A stretch of DNA of 64,000 bases from Owenia fusiformis (GCA_903813345.2 CAIIXF020000003.1:6843815-6907814); one strand, 5' to 3'. Shown: positions 45,430-56,774, counted from the stretch's first letter. Program-made: numbers and translations. The notes: generated from the sequence alone by a model not told the origin.

Positions 45430-46085
45430 CCTAATGATAGCTATAGTGTAGTATGATGTTTGTTTGTATGTCAGTCAAATTGTATATCTGTGAATAACTC
45501 AAATACCAGTTGACCAGTTTCGTTGATATTTAGTGAAAATATGTATATGATTTTATACAATTTTTAAAATGGTATGTTCTTTGTAAAGTGTTACCATTTT
45601 CTTTGTTTGATTTGTTTAGGTTAATCCGATCAAACATCATTGAGATCAATCCAGATCACCCTCTGGATCAATGTTTGATCTCTTGATCCGTATTTGTATA
45701 TCAACTTGACAAAATTATAAACAAATTCCTGACCCTCATAAGCTGTGACTCACATTTAGGTATGTAAAATACTTTTGGAACTTTATGTAAACTTGTATAC
45801 AATTGTACGCAAATATATATTCAATAGTAAAATCTGTTAAATACCCGCACCCCTTTTCCTTACGGTGCTTATAAAGAATTAAATAACATTGGCGCTGGTT
45901 GGTTTATGCTATGTAAACACTCTAATATATTTTTTGTAATATGCATACCATGTAGCAATAATAATGCAATAGAAATAAATATGTATTTTTGTATGAAATA
46001 AATAGAAATATGACTCCATGTTGACTTGTGAACCATATAATAGCTCAATTCATTTATTTTATTTTTAAATTTTTGTCATACCTCA
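45430..46085. other. Gene-free stretch
   Basis: GTATATCTGTGAATAACTCA and AATACCAGTTGACCAGTTTC at 45482-45530 resemble the upstream part of family D. No gene seen. Confidence 0.4.
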
Positions 46086-46164
46086 ATTATTGTTAAAATG
46101 TTATTGTTAAAACGTTATTGTTAAAATGTTATTGTTAAAACGTTATTGTTAAAATGTTATTGTT
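46086..46164. repeat. 14-bp tandem repeat alternating ATG/ACG
   Basis: Unit TTATTGTTAAAAYG, about 5.5 copies. The Y alternates strictly T, C, T, C, T, giving a 28-bp higher-order period. Confidence 0.9.
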
Positions 46165-46169
46165 CACAC

Positions 46170-46672
46170 CCTTCATTGAGAGAGAAATATACAGAGTCAG
46201 ATTTAGAATTTATGAATGAAGATAGCTTTTTATTTATATATTTTTTACTAGTCTTGCGTAAAGCCCAACTAGTGTCCTTACATGTCTCACATTATAAGGA
46301 GAAGTAGATGGGGAAGGGGTCCAAAGGCTGCAAGAGTACATTTCTACCACCAGTAAATGGGGATTTCCAAGGGCCAGTTTTAATCACTTTTATTTCATTA
46401 CCATCCCTAGTGACAATTTCTATATTGGTACCTTTGGAAAGGGATCAAAGTATTGAAAACACAGACAGAAACTGAACATTTAAAAGTACAGTCAGTCATA
46501 AATAATTCAAAGCCCAAGTATCCCCAACAATGGTCTAATTACATACTATAATACTATCGCTAATACCCCCCCCCATTATCCAGAAATCAGTATAACAGTC
46601 CAATTTGAAAAAAGGGAAATTATGAATATTAATCTTTCTGCATTGAGGACTGCCCCAAGATGAAATGACACA
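46170..46672. other. Gene-free stretch
   Basis: No gene or named repeat; a C run lies at 46566-46574. Confidence 0.4.
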
Positions 46673-46674
46673 GG

Positions 46675-46848
46675 GACCATGTTTTAAAATGTGAAATAGT
46701 GTAAAAATAATGGAATCAGTGACAAATGAAATACATGGGGAAGTAAACAACACTATAAATTGTATACAAATCCAAGAATACCATTCACTTTATTCAAATT
46801 TTATAGAGAAATTGCATAAAAACGGCAAAGCATACGATATTTTGGGCA
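46675..46848 (-). repeat. Family A copy, minus orientation
   Basis: CATGTTTTAAAATGTGAAAT, CACTATAAATTGTATACAAA, TTCAAATTTTATAGAGAAAT; CAGACG end lost. Confidence 0.8.
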
Positions 46849-46849
46849 T

Positions 46850-47382
46850 GGATTGAGAACCACCAGTTGTGCATGATTATGTATTCAACATATGGTTAAA
46901 TCACAACTCCCTTTTGTTTACTCGGCATTTAATTCACTTGTGTCTTAATACTGTGTCTTTTAAAGCAATTAGAATTCAAACACCAGCACACGTTCTGTGT
47001 TTAACTGACATATCCCTGGTGTTTGTTTAGCATTTGTAGTGTTTGTCTAGCGTCAATGAACACCCTAAGCCAGTTGCGCTATTATTTGGCCAAGGAAAGG
47101 AGTTCATATAATATGTTTTTAAACGATCCGGCGTTCATTGTTCTAATGCGGTAATGACATTCGTAGAGATGTAATCGGAGCCCAATCAACACCTTCGATC
47201 ATCTTAAGCCCCTTACAAATACTTTTGGTGCCCCATTGCAATATTTGAACCATTTTGGATAATTTTGATTTATTATATATATTTGTATATTTCTTTCGTG
47301 TGTATATTTAATACATAACTACATTAGGTTCAGGCCCGTCGATATGCGTCACTTTCCCATGCTGTATCAACCCACCTCTTTA
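46850..47382. other. Gene-free stretch
   Basis: Nothing recognised. Confidence 0.4.
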
Positions 47383-47478
47383 AAATTTGAGAGAACAATT
47401 TACAGTATCGTACCCACCCAGTTCTATTTATTTACGTCACTCTGTCTTGGTCTGTTTTTGAAACGTTGCCATTCTCCA
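47383..47478 (+). repeat. Possible family A fragment
   Basis: CTCTTTAAAATTTGAGAGAA, AGTATCGTACCC and CTGTTTTTGAAACGTTGCC follow family order only loosely. Confidence 0.3.
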
Positions 47479-47574
47479 CCAGTGGCCACCTGTTTGTTAT
47501 ATAAGATCAGAGTCTGAAAACATCAGGATTTTATAAGTTGTTAAAGACAAGACTGATTCAACTACTTTTTTAGG

Positions 47575-47652
47575 GTCGAGGACGACATAAACGTGCAGAG
47601 GGGAAGTGTTGCGGCTGACAAAAAACCACACACCGGATAATACTTTTCCCAT
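47575..47652 (-). other. Minus-strand exon-like segment
   Basis: GTTTGTTCTGGATCGCAG is a fair acceptor. Two frames are open after it: WEKYYPVCGFLSAATLPLC to a TAG, and MGKVLSGVWFFVSRNTSPL. GC is raised. No donor or domain supports either. Confidence 0.2.
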
Positions 47653-47779
47653 CTGCGATCCAGAACAAACAGCATGCACACGATAGACCATTTAAAAACT
47701 AACAACATAAAAACGTTCAAAACCAAATAAAAGCCTTTGGAAAATAGACACAACCAGAAAAAATATATTTACCATGCAG

Positions 47780-47826
47780 AACCATCAGAATTCCTTAATG
47801 ATCATGAAAATAATAAATATGCAAAG
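47780..47826 (+). CDS. Candidate small exon 3 (PSEFLNDHENNKYAK)
   Basis: The acceptor ATTTACCATGCAG is weak in pyrimidines; the donor GCAAAG|GTAAGTT is near perfect. Starting with two bases (AA) that complete the codon left open by exon 2, it reads E-PSEFLNDHENNKYAK and ends in phase 0. Together with the exons at 8876 and 18353 this gives a ~41-residue open chain with consistent phases. The protein is not recognised. An alternative frame (NHQNSLMIMKIINMQR) is also open, which weakens the call. Confidence 0.35.
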
Positions 47827-48029
47827 GTAAGTTAGGTCTCGTTGTAAAAATATCTAGTGTTTGGTGCAGTTTTTGAAAGGGGTCCCTGGGGTAATCTTAC
47901 AACCCCCTGCAAGGCCCCCCGGCCCCCCATGCCTCGCTCACACTCCTCCTTACAATTCTTTATCAATATTTACCTCAATTACAAGAGTGCACGTTTTTAA
48001 CAAATATTACGACATATGCTGCCACCAAG

Positions 48030-48165
48030 CGCGATCTCTTTCTCTTTAAGATGTGATTAAACATATTGTTTTCTTGCATTTCTATACAATTTTGAATATT
48101 AAATACGCCTGTTTGCTTAATTTCATGCTAATCCCCCTATCTCTGTTTATCACTTTTGTCATATC
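48030..48165 (+). repeat. Family A copy, 5'-truncated
   Basis: TTTTCTTGCATTTCTATACA then ATTTTGAATATTAAATACGC and TTAATTTCATGCTAATCC. Confidence 0.7.
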
Positions 48166-48169
48166 AATA

Positions 48170-48975
48170 TATGAACACACATCTTATCCGCTTTCTGGCT
48201 CCAGAGAATGTTTCTACTTGTGGTTAATTTTCTGCCTGCTCCGTCCATACTAAGATGATAGACGTACAGTATCAATGACTTGGATCTACAGTCTCTGCTA
48301 TTAAGCTTTAGATAAAATAAAACGTCATGCATGACGACATAAGTTGCAAAGGAACGTACACACAAGCGGACTGAACCTTCTGTGGACACTGGAACTGATG
48401 GATTAAGCGTACCTCTTGTGTTTTATACTACAACAATACAACAGGTGTATGTACCATATAAAATACAAATGACAATAAAACTATCATATTTTCCAAAAGT
48501 TCATCTGGTGTCAGGGCAACATGACTAAAAATCGATGTAGACATTTTAGGCCAATGTAAGATTTGTTTAGCAGGTTTAGCAGGGAGAAATAATTTTCACA
48601 TTAGTGCACCAAGCTATGAACAGGAGAAATAAAATATGTATACACAATTTTCATGTTGGTAAGATCTAGATGGCCCCAAGTGTAACTGTCGTGGCCTTTA
48701 CGAGAGTTTAATTGTGAAATGGTTATGAAAGCATAATATAAAATTCTGTGAACGCTATTTTGATTTGGAAGCTGGATTTGAAATATTGATTGACTGAATT
48801 CTCAGTATTTTGGTTGGTTAAGGCAATATCACATGATTATCTCTAACTCAAAGAGTGTAGAAACATGTTAAAATTTAAAAAAGAAATTCTTCAATACTAA
48901 AACAGCTAGAAAAATCTTTGACCAGAAAATGACATTCCTGGTTTATCAGAGTCTCTCTTTATTTAAAGCTTATTC
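48170..48975. other. Gene-free stretch
   Basis: No gene recognised. CCAAAGGGTA at 48979-48988, just past this stretch, matches a family B terminus and may be a broken end next to the intact copy. Confidence 0.4.
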
Positions 48976-48997
48976 CAACCAAAGGGTAGTAGAGCCT

Positions 48998-49101
48998 GTG
49001 GATCCCTACCCTGCGCGCAGAGTCTAGTCATAAACTACGGAGATGGAGATGGAGCTCTTTTAAGAAGTGAAGTCGAACGAATCCAAAGGGTAGTGGATCC
49101 C
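48998..49101 (+). mobile_element. Family B mini-element, 86 bp, 9-bp TSD
   Basis: Element 49007-49092, ends TACCCTGCGCGCAGAGTCTA and ACGAATCCAAAGGGTA. GTGGATCCC flanks both sides (48998-49006, 49093-49101). The interior is reduced to a short GGAGATGGAGATGGAGCTC repeat. Confidence 0.93.
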
Positions 49102-49104
49102 ACA

Positions 49105-49665
49105 ATGAGAAAATAAAAATGTACTCTTAAATAAGAACCGCTAAACAAACATTTAATTTGTAACAGTCTGTTGATCAATGCCATGTAAATACAAAATTAG
49201 GGTTCACCTTGTCTTTTTGTTATGTGTTCTTTTCTTTTAGTTCATTGAAAGAATTGTTCCAAAAGTTTACCCTTTTCAAGTCTTTATATTGGCGACCTCT
49301 AAAAAATTTATTTTCGCTTTTCTAATAAGAAATTAATCTTTCTTTGCCCTATTATGTTAGGGCGAACAAAATAAAGCTCACCAATCAGAATTGCACTTTT
49401 CGAAATTTGTGCTTTCATTAGTACTGGCACAATATACAAAACAAGTATTATTTGGGTCATGGACCATGAACATCAAAACTAAAATTCTAGTCAGAGGCCA
49501 GTTATCATTTTTAGCCTACGTCAGACTCAGGGTACATAAAAGGGTAATTAATCGAAGAATATGCGATTGTTTTTAATCTGTTGTTCATAATCTATTGTTA
49601 CAAATGGCATTCACCTTCGATTCACCCCATATGACGTGAACTAAGAATAAGATTCAGTCCGAAAG
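49105..49665. other. Gene-free stretch
   Basis: No gene recognised. Confidence 0.4.
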
Positions 49666-49667
49666 AA

Positions 49668-49870
49668 AAATGTCGTCTGCTCGTCCTTATTTCGCGCCAT
49701 TTCTCTCAAAAATTTGATAAAAGTGTTTTGTTTTCTTGCATTTCTATACTATTTAGACTATCGATGCCATTCCTGTTTTTTCAATTCGTTCATAATTTTA
49801 CCCTCTTATGCTAAATTATGCATTTTAAAACATGGCCACCATGGGTTTTTGTTCTTGGATTCCTAATAAT
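49668..49870 (+). repeat. Family A copy (full length)
   Basis: AATGTCGTCTGCTCGTCCTT, ATTTCTCTCAAAAATTTG, TTTCTATACTATTTAGACTA, TGCATTTTAAAACATGGCC and the GGGTTTTTGTTCTTGG extension. The last clear copy in the window. Confidence 0.88.
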
Positions 49871-49871
49871 G

Positions 49872-50630
49872 ATTTCCTATCAAAATATGATTTTATACAT
49901 TTAGATAAAACATAGCCTTCCATAATTTTGCTCATAATATCGGATTTCATTTTTTGATATTTGGAGTTTGTCAAAAAGAATCAGGTCAAGATTTTTAGCA
50001 GGTGTACACGAGGAACAGAATTTGATTTTGAAAATATTTATTTTTGTTTGAATAAAATGTAAGAAAACGCTGTCTGTTATTTAGTCCGTTCAACCATGTT
50101 AAATGGTTTACTTATTTGTTTTGATTTATCATTTTAATGATGATTTATTCATCATTTTATTGATAAGATTTACTTTTTGTGTATATTCTATTCCATACCC
50201 CTTGTATTAACATCGGGTCTTATTTTATTAAGAAACCTTGCCCTAAGTGAACTTAAAAAAGAAAATAGTACGACCCACAAACAGGTGATATTTATTTATT
50301 TATCATTATTTACATATTTAACTACATGCTAATTTCTTATTGTGTGCTAAATTTATTTCTCTATATGAGTTTTAGTTTACAGAAAACCTTGACCTTAGTC
50401 ATTTAACTTTAAAAAAGGAGCCCGACCTAAGAGCAGGTGAAATCTAAACACCTGGCAATATCGATGAAACAATAAAAATATTTTTTGAATAAATCAATGT
50501 TGAAAAGGTAGTTTCATTATCCATAAACATAATGAACAAAATTATATTTTAATGTGTTCAATTAAGAGTGTAATTAGTTGAAGTTTGTCATAAATTCCTC
50601 TAGTCAATGGATGACGTCATAATGGTGATC
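49872..50630. other. Gene-free stretch
   Basis: AT-rich. AGAAACCTTGCCCTAAGTGA at 50231 and GAAAACCTTGACCTTAGTCA at 50381, each followed by GACC and CAGGTGA, form a ~150-bp imperfect direct repeat (50231-50290 / 50381-50440). Confidence 0.45.
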
Positions 50631-50687
50631 ATGCCTATTTCACGCAATTTTCGGAAATTTGAATACACTGCGTGAATTTATACTACT

Positions 50688-51090
50688 TACATTTAGTGCA
50701 ATATATGTATTTATTATGCAATATGCATCTCACATTTAGTGCAATATATGTATTTATTGTAATATTTGTTTTCAACCATATACATTGTGTATTTCACATT
50801 TAGTGCAATATTCATATTTATTGTAATATTTGACCATAGGCAACATGCTACTCACATTTAGTGCAATATATGTATTTATTATGCAACATGCTACTCACAT
50901 TATTAAGTGCAATATATGTATTTATTGTTATATCAGTCTTCGACCATATGCATGATACAATTCACATTTAGTGCAATATTTGTATATATTGTAATTTTTG
51001 ACCATATGCAACATGCTACTCTAATTTAGTGCAATATATGTATTTATTATGCAATATCCATCTCACATTAGGTGCAATATATATATGTAT
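50688..51090. repeat. Composite tandem repeat of 43- and ~60-bp units
   Basis: Eight units begin CACATTTAGTGCAATATATG. Short units (~43 bp: TATTTATTATGCAATATGC) alternate with long ones (57-66 bp that add TTTGACCATATGCAACATGC). A short-plus-long pair of ~105 bp looks like the higher-order unit. Confidence 0.85.
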
Positions 51091-51526
51091 TGACAATATG
51101 ATTCCATAAACTGCTTATTTATGCCAAACTGATTAATCAGAGTTGTGAATTTTTATCATTGGTTATAAATGTATAATTCTTTACCAGAGACATTCCAGAG
51201 ACATTATATGTCTCTGTCTTTATGAATGTTGACCCAAGCTGCCCATTGGGGGTAGTAATGGGTGACACTCAGATATAATGTATACTGTGTCTCATAAGTC
51301 GGCACCGGCTGGTGATGTTACAAAATGTTGTTTTTATTATGTATTTTATATGTATATTGTAATATCAGTGACACAAAAATCACTATTTTAAATTAAACTA
51401 AAACTAAACTAAAACTTTAGCGTTTCTTTTGAAAATTTTGCTATTTTGGGTTATATAGTCAGCATTTCTTTTGAATAACAAATACTCCGATATACTAACA
51501 TCGATTAGTGTTCTATTGATTGTATG

Positions 51527-51699
51527 CCGGTGTAAAAGGGTAGGAGGTCCTATCAAATTATGGTCCTACTTTCCATTGATTTATATGGTGACCTAAATAC
51601 AACTCCTTCCCTTATTATCGTATCCACAATCAGGGTCAGTAAGGGCCTATAAGAAAGGGGACCATAATCCCCAGGGGACCATCATTTCTTTTACACCGG
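51527..51699. mobile_element. 173-bp MITE (CCGGTGTAAAA ends)
   Basis: CCGGTGTAAAAGGG at 51527 mirrors TCTTTTACACCGG at 51687-51699. Inside, GGTCCTATC / GGGGACCAT blocks extend the inverted symmetry. No ORF; target duplication unclear. Confidence 0.65.
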
Positions 51700-51701
51700 T
51701 T

Positions 51702-52150
51702 TTGTGATTATGACCACAGTATGTATTGGGATTATATAATCAGTCTAGGCTCAATACCCAAAGAATGGTATTTGTATGGTTTATGGGAGTTTAACAAACA
51801 TATTTTCACCTGTTGCTATTTTGTTTTAAATAACAAGGGTAATCGGAGCACTTCCTGGTGTAAAACGTTCCTTCATTATTCACGGTGGCTATTTTAATTT
51901 AAAACCCTTCGTAAAATTTCATGACATTCCTATATTTTACGATAAGAAAATTGAAGCGGGTTTCGCCAGAAAATCGTTTAAGCAAATTGTGACACCTTAA
52001 TTGTATTTAGGTTTTTGATTTAGGCGAGGAATGGCGCGAAATTAGCATGGGCAGACGATGTAGGAAGCGTTATGGGAAGGACGATAGAATGCTGATTAAG
52101 TGCGGGGCGGACTTGAGCAAAGAGGGACACAAATGGGTAGTGTGCCTTAA
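51702..52150. other. Gene-free stretch with family A scrap
   Basis: GAAATTAGCATGGGCAGACG at 52039-52058 is the terminal part of a minus-oriented family A copy without the rest. Nothing else seen. Confidence 0.45.
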
Positions 52151-52153
52151 AAG

Positions 52154-52281
52154 CTATTCGGTCCCGTAGTAACCTTCGATCTTGCTGTAAGTGAAGTCAT
52201 TCCGGCACATTAATTGGTTCAAATTGATCAGGTGGTCGTGTAATGCATGATGGGAGTTTGCTTGACAACTTGTTGTTCTTC
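52154..52281 (-). other. Minus-strand exon-like segment
   Basis: GACAATAAATACTTTACAG is a fair acceptor at 52282. After it one frame reads GRTTSCQANSHHALHDHL then INLNQLMCRNDFTYSKIE to a stop at 52154; another reads KNNKLSSKLPSCITRPP to an earlier stop. GC is higher than background. No domain or donor. Confidence 0.2.
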
Positions 52282-52411
52282 CTGTAAAGTATTTATTGTC
52301 CGCCAGGCTTAATGTCCGCTTAACTAATGTCAATAGGCCCCCAGACCCAAAATGCGTATATGTTTGTAAAATTGTACAAAATAAATAAATTGTACTTAAG
52401 TCATTCTTTCC

Positions 52412-52450
52412 TAAGTCTCTTGTCGCCCCCCCCCCCTCCACCCCCTCCCT
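52412..52450. repeat. C-rich low-complexity tract
   Basis: A run of C at ~52427-52436 followed by TCCACCCCCTCCC. It drives proline-rich open frames in the overlapping ORFs. Confidence 0.85.
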
Positions 52451-52779
52451 ATGCGACTCCCAAATGTGCTAGAGAGAATGGGGGGTTGGGTCAACACAAG
52501 ACTGAGATACAGACTATACAAACCCGGGAACCGGTATACAAAAATGACACGTATAGGACGACATGTGGTCGTGGCGGTCTTGGGATATAAATTCAAAGAA
52601 ACACAAAATACTGATTTACAGTAGTTCATAGTTCACTTGAAACTTTATTAAACTCATAATGACTGCTGCGTAACACTATGATAAACTTTGAACTATAATT
52701 ATGGTTTTATATGAAGGGGTTGATAGGTCATCCCCCTCTATTGAAGATACCGGGGAGCGGGTAATGAGGGGTAGGTGTA

Positions 52780-53101
52780 TTATATAAGAAACCCGGGCCA
52801 ATATTGCACCACTGAGCACCTGTCCGTTCTGTTGCAATAAGTAGTACTTTTGAAATATTCTGTCAAGTTTTCTGCCCCTTTAGCTTTATTTTTTTCAAAA
52901 TAAATATTGTATGAACTCAAGTATTCAAAAAATGTTCCCTTCTTCTTGACAATTTTTTGCATTAGTTTCTGCATTAGTGTATAAGACGGTTGCAGAATTT
53001 GAGAATTTCCTCTTCTAGGTATACATTTGATGTGAGTATCATCATTGGTGAAAATTTGATTTGAAAATGAAATTCCTTGTTTCAAGATATTGCAATGCAT
53101 G
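52780..53101 (-). other. 106-codon open frame behind acceptor
   Basis: ATGCAAAGCGTTTCAG (acceptor-like) is followed by C-ATG and a 106-codon frame: MHCNILKQGISFSNQIF, a KKK-rich middle with GTFFEYLSSYNIYFEKNK, and CNRTDRCSVVQYWPGFLI before TAA. It is among the longest non-repeat open frames here and has balanced composition. I recognise no family. An internal GACAG|GTGCTC could be a donor. It may be an exon or a relic of an inserted gene. Confidence 0.25.
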
Positions 53102-53104
53102 CTG

Positions 53105-54045
53105 AAACGCTTTGCATATTTAAAGAGAATTTATCAAAATATTCAAAATGTCACAAAACTGGAAATGTCTTCATTATTTCGTGCCCAGGCATTTTACAGG
53201 GAGGTATAAATATTACCACATTCTATAATGGAAGCCATTTTCAAGAATTATATTCTCGTCAATGAGATTTTAATTGCCCTAACAGGTTAATGTGGAATGA
53301 AAGTTTATTGTATGAAAACTTGAGGGGCCGTTGAGTATAGATGCCCAACAATAAAAGGCTATAATTCAAACGTGAAGTATAAAAGCAGGTGGAACAGTGT
53401 GTTTGTCCCATGATTCTCCAGCCTTTCATTTTCAAGTGTCAATATCAATTGGTTCAGAATGATCACGTGGTATATATTTTAAAGTCGGGTGTCATACCTC
53501 TTTTGTATACACAGGAGACTGAGTGTCTGGGAAGAGGAATATTATTTCTGAAAAGAATAAAAGATGATAAAAGCAAAGTGTGAGGTTTTACACTTACTCC
53601 TTCAATACAAGTTATCTCCCTTTAGAAAAACACACCCTTCATGAGAACACCCCTGGAGAACACCCAATTTCTCTCTTTTAAACTATCACCATGCATGCTC
53701 GTAACTCTAAGCACAAAACATATCGTTTGTGTATATTATCGATATCATAACTTGATTGAGTTCTAAATGGCCATTTCGGAGTTTAGTTTTGTTAAGGGTA
53801 GGTTACATTCCTTATTGACTCTAGCAAGCAATATGTCTTCGATATGTTTACCTACTTGAAGTATATCTATAGAAGTTATAATAGTCGTGATCATGATTAC
53901 ATTCTTCTAATGCTCCATAAAGTCTAGGCACTAAGAGATCAAAAACATAAACCCAAACTTTTTATTGTCTGCGAAAACTAAGTAACAACCGACTATCAAT
54001 ATATAATAATGTTTGCTTGTTTGTTTTGGTTTTGCTTTTTCGGAT
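53105..54045. other. Gene-free stretch
   Basis: GAGAACACCCCTGGAGAACA near 53643 resembles family C GAACACC motifs. No gene seen. Confidence 0.4.
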
Positions 54046-54049
54046 TTAC

Positions 54050-54414
54050 CTATGATCGGTTTGTGGTCGAAGGAGAACTTGAAAAGCGGGAGCACAATAG
54101 AGTATTTCAAACGGAGTCATAGAGTCTGGTTGGAATACTTTGCGGTCAGGCGTCAATAGAATCTTCACACTAGCACCTTGCTTCATATCAACACAGAACA
54201 AAACAGCAATACATTTATTAATTTTTATTTTGACAAGTTTATGCTGTTTCGGTTCCGTGTTTTGTTGTTCTGTTGTTTGTGGGGTAAAATGAAGTTGTTG
54301 GGTTGAATGAGCGTTGTATTCATTATCTGGCCCACAGTGTATTTCACCTGTCCCCATGTCTCTATGTCTGCTTTGTGAACATTGTTCATTGAAGTTCCAC
54401 AAATTCCACACATA
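54050..54414 (-). other. Candidate minus-strand exon, 365 nt
   Basis: The acceptor GGCATATTGCAG and donor GATCATAG|GTAAAT enclose a frame open for its full 365 nt. It reads YVWNLWNFNEQCSQSRH, a Gln/Thr-rich middle (STQQLHFTPQTTEQQN), a Lys-rich stretch and ILLTPDRKVFQPDSMTPFEI then LYCAPAFQVLLRPQTDHR. Composition is protein-like and GC exceeds the flanks. It is the longest non-repetitive open frame in the window. No known domain is recognised. Confidence 0.3.
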
Positions 54415-54419
54415 CTGCA

Positions 54420-55215
54420 ATATGCCTATACACAGTAATGAACCTTGCTGTACACCGCCAACGGTTGTCCTCGTCTAATTATACACGTTACGTCACCACC
54501 AGAGATCATCAAATGCCTCTCCAAAATCAACATGTACGCTATTAGAATTTCACTGTAAACAAAAAGTAATTTCCCTATTGGATTTAATTTCTAATTACAT
54601 ACCGTGGTTACACATGCTCAAAAAGTGTTTTTCTTACTAAATACTAATTAAATTGTCAATCAAGATGTTGTTAAATATACATTGATTTAATTGAAAATCG
54701 GAATGAATTCCCTTATAATCATTGGCATCGTATATCATTAAGTATATGTTGTAATGTAATTGAAGAGAAATAATTGTTTTATCGATTAGTGTACCAAGGA
54801 AGGCATGAACGACATTTCAAAAAACGATCGCAAAACCTTTTTATATTTATGGAACACCTGACTGTATTTCCCGCTAAAGATTCATTGTTTTCATCAACTA
54901 CAAAACGAGACAGGTGAATAGCCTGTTTACATTTTCATCAACATTTTATTATTTATTAATGATGGCCAACAACATGCTTTCTCTTTTTATAGATCCTTCA
55001 AACTAAATATCCTGCCGCGTCCAATATTTTATGTTTTGTTTCCATGGATACGCGTTGCCCATTTGTTTAAGCCAGAAAATTAATGTTTTAAAATAGTTGA
55101 AAATATTTATACGAAATTTTTTGATTAATTCCAATGTCTTATGCGTATCAATTTTGATATGTTTCTAAAAATTGTTCAGTTTTAGATTTTAACAAAACGT
55201 AATACTAATTTCAAA
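54420..55215. other. Gene-free stretch
   Basis: AT-rich; nothing recognised. Confidence 0.45.
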
Positions 55216-55217
55216 TT

Positions 55218-55386
55218 TTAAAAATCAAGATCGGGTATCACTGCTATGGCTGCTATAGAAAGCATCGAAATACCCTCCCCTGGCCTGGACCAAGGATGAT
55301 GATGAGAGTGAGCAGTACCACCATGGTCATCATTGCCTTTTAGAATTTCCGGACAATTAGAATTTCCTTGCCTAATTCTACACTCC
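55218..55386 (-). other. Candidate minus-strand terminal exon
   Basis: GTTTGTCAAACTTTTTGCAG is a good acceptor. The frame after it reads ECRIRQGNSNCPEILKGN, a His-rich DDHGGTAHSHHHPWSR and GEGISMLSIAAIAVIPDLDF before TAA at 55218. No poly(A) signal follows closely. His-rich loops occur in zinc transporters, but nothing else supports that family, so I leave it unnamed. Confidence 0.25.
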
Positions 55387-55391
55387 CTGCA

Positions 55392-56698
55392 AAAAGTTTG
55401 ACAAACATAAGCTCCCTCTCGGACCAATGTTAGAATTTGCCTTGTTATGTTTGACGATTTTTACAAATGCAGCTCATTTTCCAACCTATTGTTATTTAAA
55501 ACAAGATTCTGCTTTAAGACATACTTTAATTAACATATTGCTATCAAGTAGGGCTTCTGACTAGGCCTACCAACCTTAATATGGAGAGGGTGTAGATTTA
55601 GGCCGAGAGCGCAGTCTTTTATTTTCAGTTTTCTGTAGATCGGAATGTGATGATAAGAATCAGGTTTTGAAAGATTCATTATTAAGATGTTCAACCACAA
55701 TGTGGCGAGATATCGGTGTATATGTTACCTCGATCAATATTTAATCATCTGAATTATAAATTAAACTTTTTGAACAGGAAGAAAAGACTTAATTTTGGTT
55801 TCTCAATCGTGGTCCTTCTTTTAACTTAAACACTTAGTTTCATCATCAGTAGCAATTTCAAATATCAATTCTCCCTGTGTATACGTACTTATCATTGATT
55901 GGGGCTCTTCTTTGATTATTTTTTCTGCATCATTTTGTAAGGTATTTTATGTAAGGGCCTAATACATATTGACGACACCTGTACGATCAATTTCTTTAGC
56001 TCTCTCAAGCAACAGGTTTTTCCATTCTTAACTAATTGAAAGCCAACTTCACTTGAAATTAATTAGAAAAAATCGAAGACGGAATATATGCATCTCATTT
56101 TGGACATATGTGGTTTAGAACGTGTACATTAGAGTGCTTGAATAATTAAATTGAAATTAAAATGAACTTGTTGTAAAATCCTTTGTATGGACATGTATGG
56201 ATCCATGGTTATGTGGGTAACAGTTGTTGCAAAAAACAAAAGGCCAATTAGCTACTTAGCTTTCTCATACGACACACCTTTTTACTTCTTACGTATTTAT
56301 TACTGAGATTTTTAATGTTAAGAAATTAGACCGTTTTTTATAAATTGCTGTCATTACAATGTTGGATTAATCTTTTCATTTGTATTAGAATCCGAACACT
56401 TGTGCTGATCCATGTATGGATTTATTCATGTTTTCAAACTTGTATCATGATTGAAATACAAATGAGGTATCAAATAATGAGATGCAAAAAGTGATTTCTT
56501 TTTTATGAATTATTGAAAATGCAATCAATTTGTCAGGTAATTGAATTCAGTAAAACGATGATACGCTGTATTGTTTTCATATGGTTTCTAGGGGTTCCAA
56601 TTATTTCAATTGTGCATTTTCACTTTGGTTTCTTTTGATCTATAGACTTTAATAGTGTATTATCAATATTCTTTAAATCCTAAAAAATTGTCTATTTT
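55392..56698. other. Gene-free stretch
   Basis: No gene recognised. Confidence 0.45.
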
Positions 56699-56709
56699 TA
56701 ATTTTGCAA

Positions 56710-56772
56710 GTCACGTGACTGAAATAAACCAATCATACATGACATTTTAAGATATACGCATGCGCAGTTGAT
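56710..56772. promoter_or_regulatory. E-box / CCAAT / NRF1 cluster
   Basis: AAGTCACGTGACTG (palindromic E-box), AAACCAATCATAC (CCAAT box) and TACGCATGCGCAGTTG (NRF1-type) lie within 63 bp. The order resembles the promoter-like islands at 11.0 and 21.3 kb. A CCAAT box plus NRF1 site suggests a promoter or a transposon-borne one; no clear gene starts next to it. Confidence 0.35.
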
Positions 56773-56774
56773 CT

